Origin: a bacterium
GTDB taxonomy: Bacteria; AUK180; JAQVHJ01
DNA: 6,928 nt
Direction of reading: 5' to 3'
Assembly: GCA_028696285.1 (NCBI GenBank)
Contig: JAQVHJ010000104.1
Coordinates: forward strand, 1 to 6,928
Made by a program: the position numbers and the translations under genes. Shown piece after piece: positions 5,955 through 6,928 of the stretch. Each line of letters starts with the position of its first letter. Position 1 is the first letter of the stretch. The notes under the pieces were generated by a model that was not told where the DNA came from, did no database searches, and saw only the letters and a list, made by a program, of their open reading frames with translations.

Positions 5955-6928
5955 ATACTGACCTTAAAGAAACTATCAAGCTCCTCCCCGATTCCCCGGG
6001 GGTATATCTTTTTAAGGATAAAACCGGAAAGGTCATCTATGTCGGGAAAGCAAAGAACTTAAAAAAAAGAGTAAGGAGTTATTTCAGGGAAAACTTAGAC
6101 AGCATAAAAACAGAATTCCTTGTAAAAAGAATCAGTTCACTGGAATATATTATTACAATATCTGAACGTGAAGCTTTTATTCTTGAAAATATCCTCATAC
6201 AAAAACATCAGCCGAAGTATAACATTGACCTAAAGGATGATAAATCTTATCCCTATATAAAAATAAATCTCAAGGAAGAATTTCCCCGGCTTACCATTAC
6301 AAGGAAGCCTGGAAAGAAACAGCCGTTTATACGGTTATTTGGACCATACCCTGCAATGGTTGCAAAGGATGTTGTTAGGTATCTTGAAGATATTTATAAA
6401 TTAAAACGATGTTCAAAAACAATAGATAAAATAAAACGTCCCTGCTTCTATCTCAACATTGGAAAATGCATCGGTATGTGCACCGGTAAGATATCTTCTT
6501 CAGAATACAAAGAAAATATCGAGGAAGTTATCCGGATCCTGAAGGGAAACAGCACGGAGGTCTTATCAGATCTCCGGGGAAAAATGAATAGACTATCTGA
6601 AGAATTGAAATTTGAGGAGGCCGCGGAATTACGGGATAGAATAAATAATATTAAATTCATTCAGACAAAGCAGCTTATGCTTACCCCCGGCAATGATGAC
6701 TATGACATTGTAAATTATCATCAAAAGGAAAACATCTTTTCCATTGACATCTTCTCTTTCAGACAAGGGAAATTATGGACAAAAAAGAATTATATCTATG
6801 AAAATAAAGTTAACTTCCCTTTCAATCTCTTACTTCATGAATTACTTTCCCGTTTCTACCAAATAGAATTCAACACCATTCCCCCTATCATATATTCACC
6901 GGAAGAACCTTCTGATAAGAAAGAGCTT
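5951..6928 (+). CDS. uvrC: Excinuclease ABC subunit C, 3' end outside window
   Basis: 326 codons are open to the window edge, about half of a normal UvrC (about 600). It starts with GTG at 5951, overlapping the preceding stop as GTGA, which implies translational coupling; there is only a weak AGAGA upstream. The GIY-YIG nuclease domain is at the N-terminus: SPGVYLFKDKTGKVIYVGKAKNLKKR (split here as SPGVYLF, 15-21, and VIYVGKAKNLKKR, 28-40), the site of the 3' incision. Cys154, Cys165, Cys173 and Cys177 fit the four-cysteine cluster reported to bind an iron-sulfur centre in UvrC. The UVR helical hairpin that binds UvrB is at about 212-238 (LSEELKFEEAAELRDRI). The beginning of the RNase H-like endonuclease half should follow from about 250 onward; its catalytic residues are beyond the window. 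Product: nucleotide-excision repair, cutting both sides of a UvrA/B-marked lesion. Confidence 0.96.
   Translation, partial: MNTDLKETIKLLPDSPGVYLFKDKTGKVIYVGKAKNLKKRVRSYFRENLDSIKTEFLVKRISSLEYIITISEREAFILENILIQKHQPKYNIDLKDDKSYPYIKINLKEEFPRLTITRKPGKKQPFIRLFGPYPAMVAKDVVRYLEDIYKLKRCSKTIDKIKRPCFYLNIGKCIGMCTGKISSSEYKENIEEVIRILKGNSTEVLSDLRGKMNRLSEELKFEEAAELRDRINNIKFIQTKQLMLTPGNDDYDIVNYHQKENIFSIDIFSFRQGKLWTKKNYIYENKVNFPFNLLLHELLSRFYQIEFNTIPPIIYSPEEPSDKKEL

Noticed and set aside
6448..6660. Minus-strand open frame of 70 codons
   Set aside because: Antisense to the UVR and cysteine-cluster region of uvrC, whose protein is clearly conserved.

Overview
The window looks like a low-GC Gram-negative bacterium, most likely from the Bacteroidota/Chlorobiota/Ignavibacteriota neighbourhood. 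That placement is an inference with low confidence. It rests on a bifunctional formimidoyltransferase-cyclodeaminase of the type common in that group, a lipoprotein whose first residues after the cysteine (C-T-K-D-E) resemble a Bacteroidota surface-export signal, and a near-consensus sigma-54 promoter. The clear GGAGG ribosome sites and ordinary -35/-10 promoters argue against Bacteroidetes proper.

Left part (1-2281, all minus strand, visibly more AT-rich than the rest): an accessory defence-type module. Reading in the direction of transcription it holds a perfect consensus promoter (TTGACA, 17 bp, TATAAT) with an inverted repeat around its -10, a possible leader peptide, the last 42 codons of a tyrosine recombinase, a 30-codon ORF with a strong ribosome site, an EcoRI-family adenine-specific DNA methyltransferase, and a DUF262 (ParB-like, GmrSD-type) protein that runs off the window. 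The methyltransferase and DUF262 genes overlap by 11 bp, so they are probably translated together. This is the most interesting part: a modification enzyme paired with a DUF262 protein instead of a classical restriction enzyme, beside a recombinase scar that suggests it arrived by transfer.

Middle part (2376-4481, minus strand): a two-gene operon with its own promoter, encoding a GNAT acetyltransferase followed after about 18 bp by ftcD, which channels formimidoylglutamate (from histidine breakdown) into the folate pool.

Right part (4482-6928): a 276-bp divergent intergenic region with one sigma-70-like promoter for the minus-strand operon and two stacked promoters (sigma-54-like and extended -10 sigma-70) facing right. 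They serve a lipoprotein made of a fibronectin-III-like domain and a ComEC-type metallo-beta-lactamase domain, whose stop codon overlaps the GTG start of uvrC (GTGA). uvrC, the excision-repair endonuclease subunit, is cut by the window end. No tRNA, rRNA, CRISPR array or complete insertion sequence was recognised.
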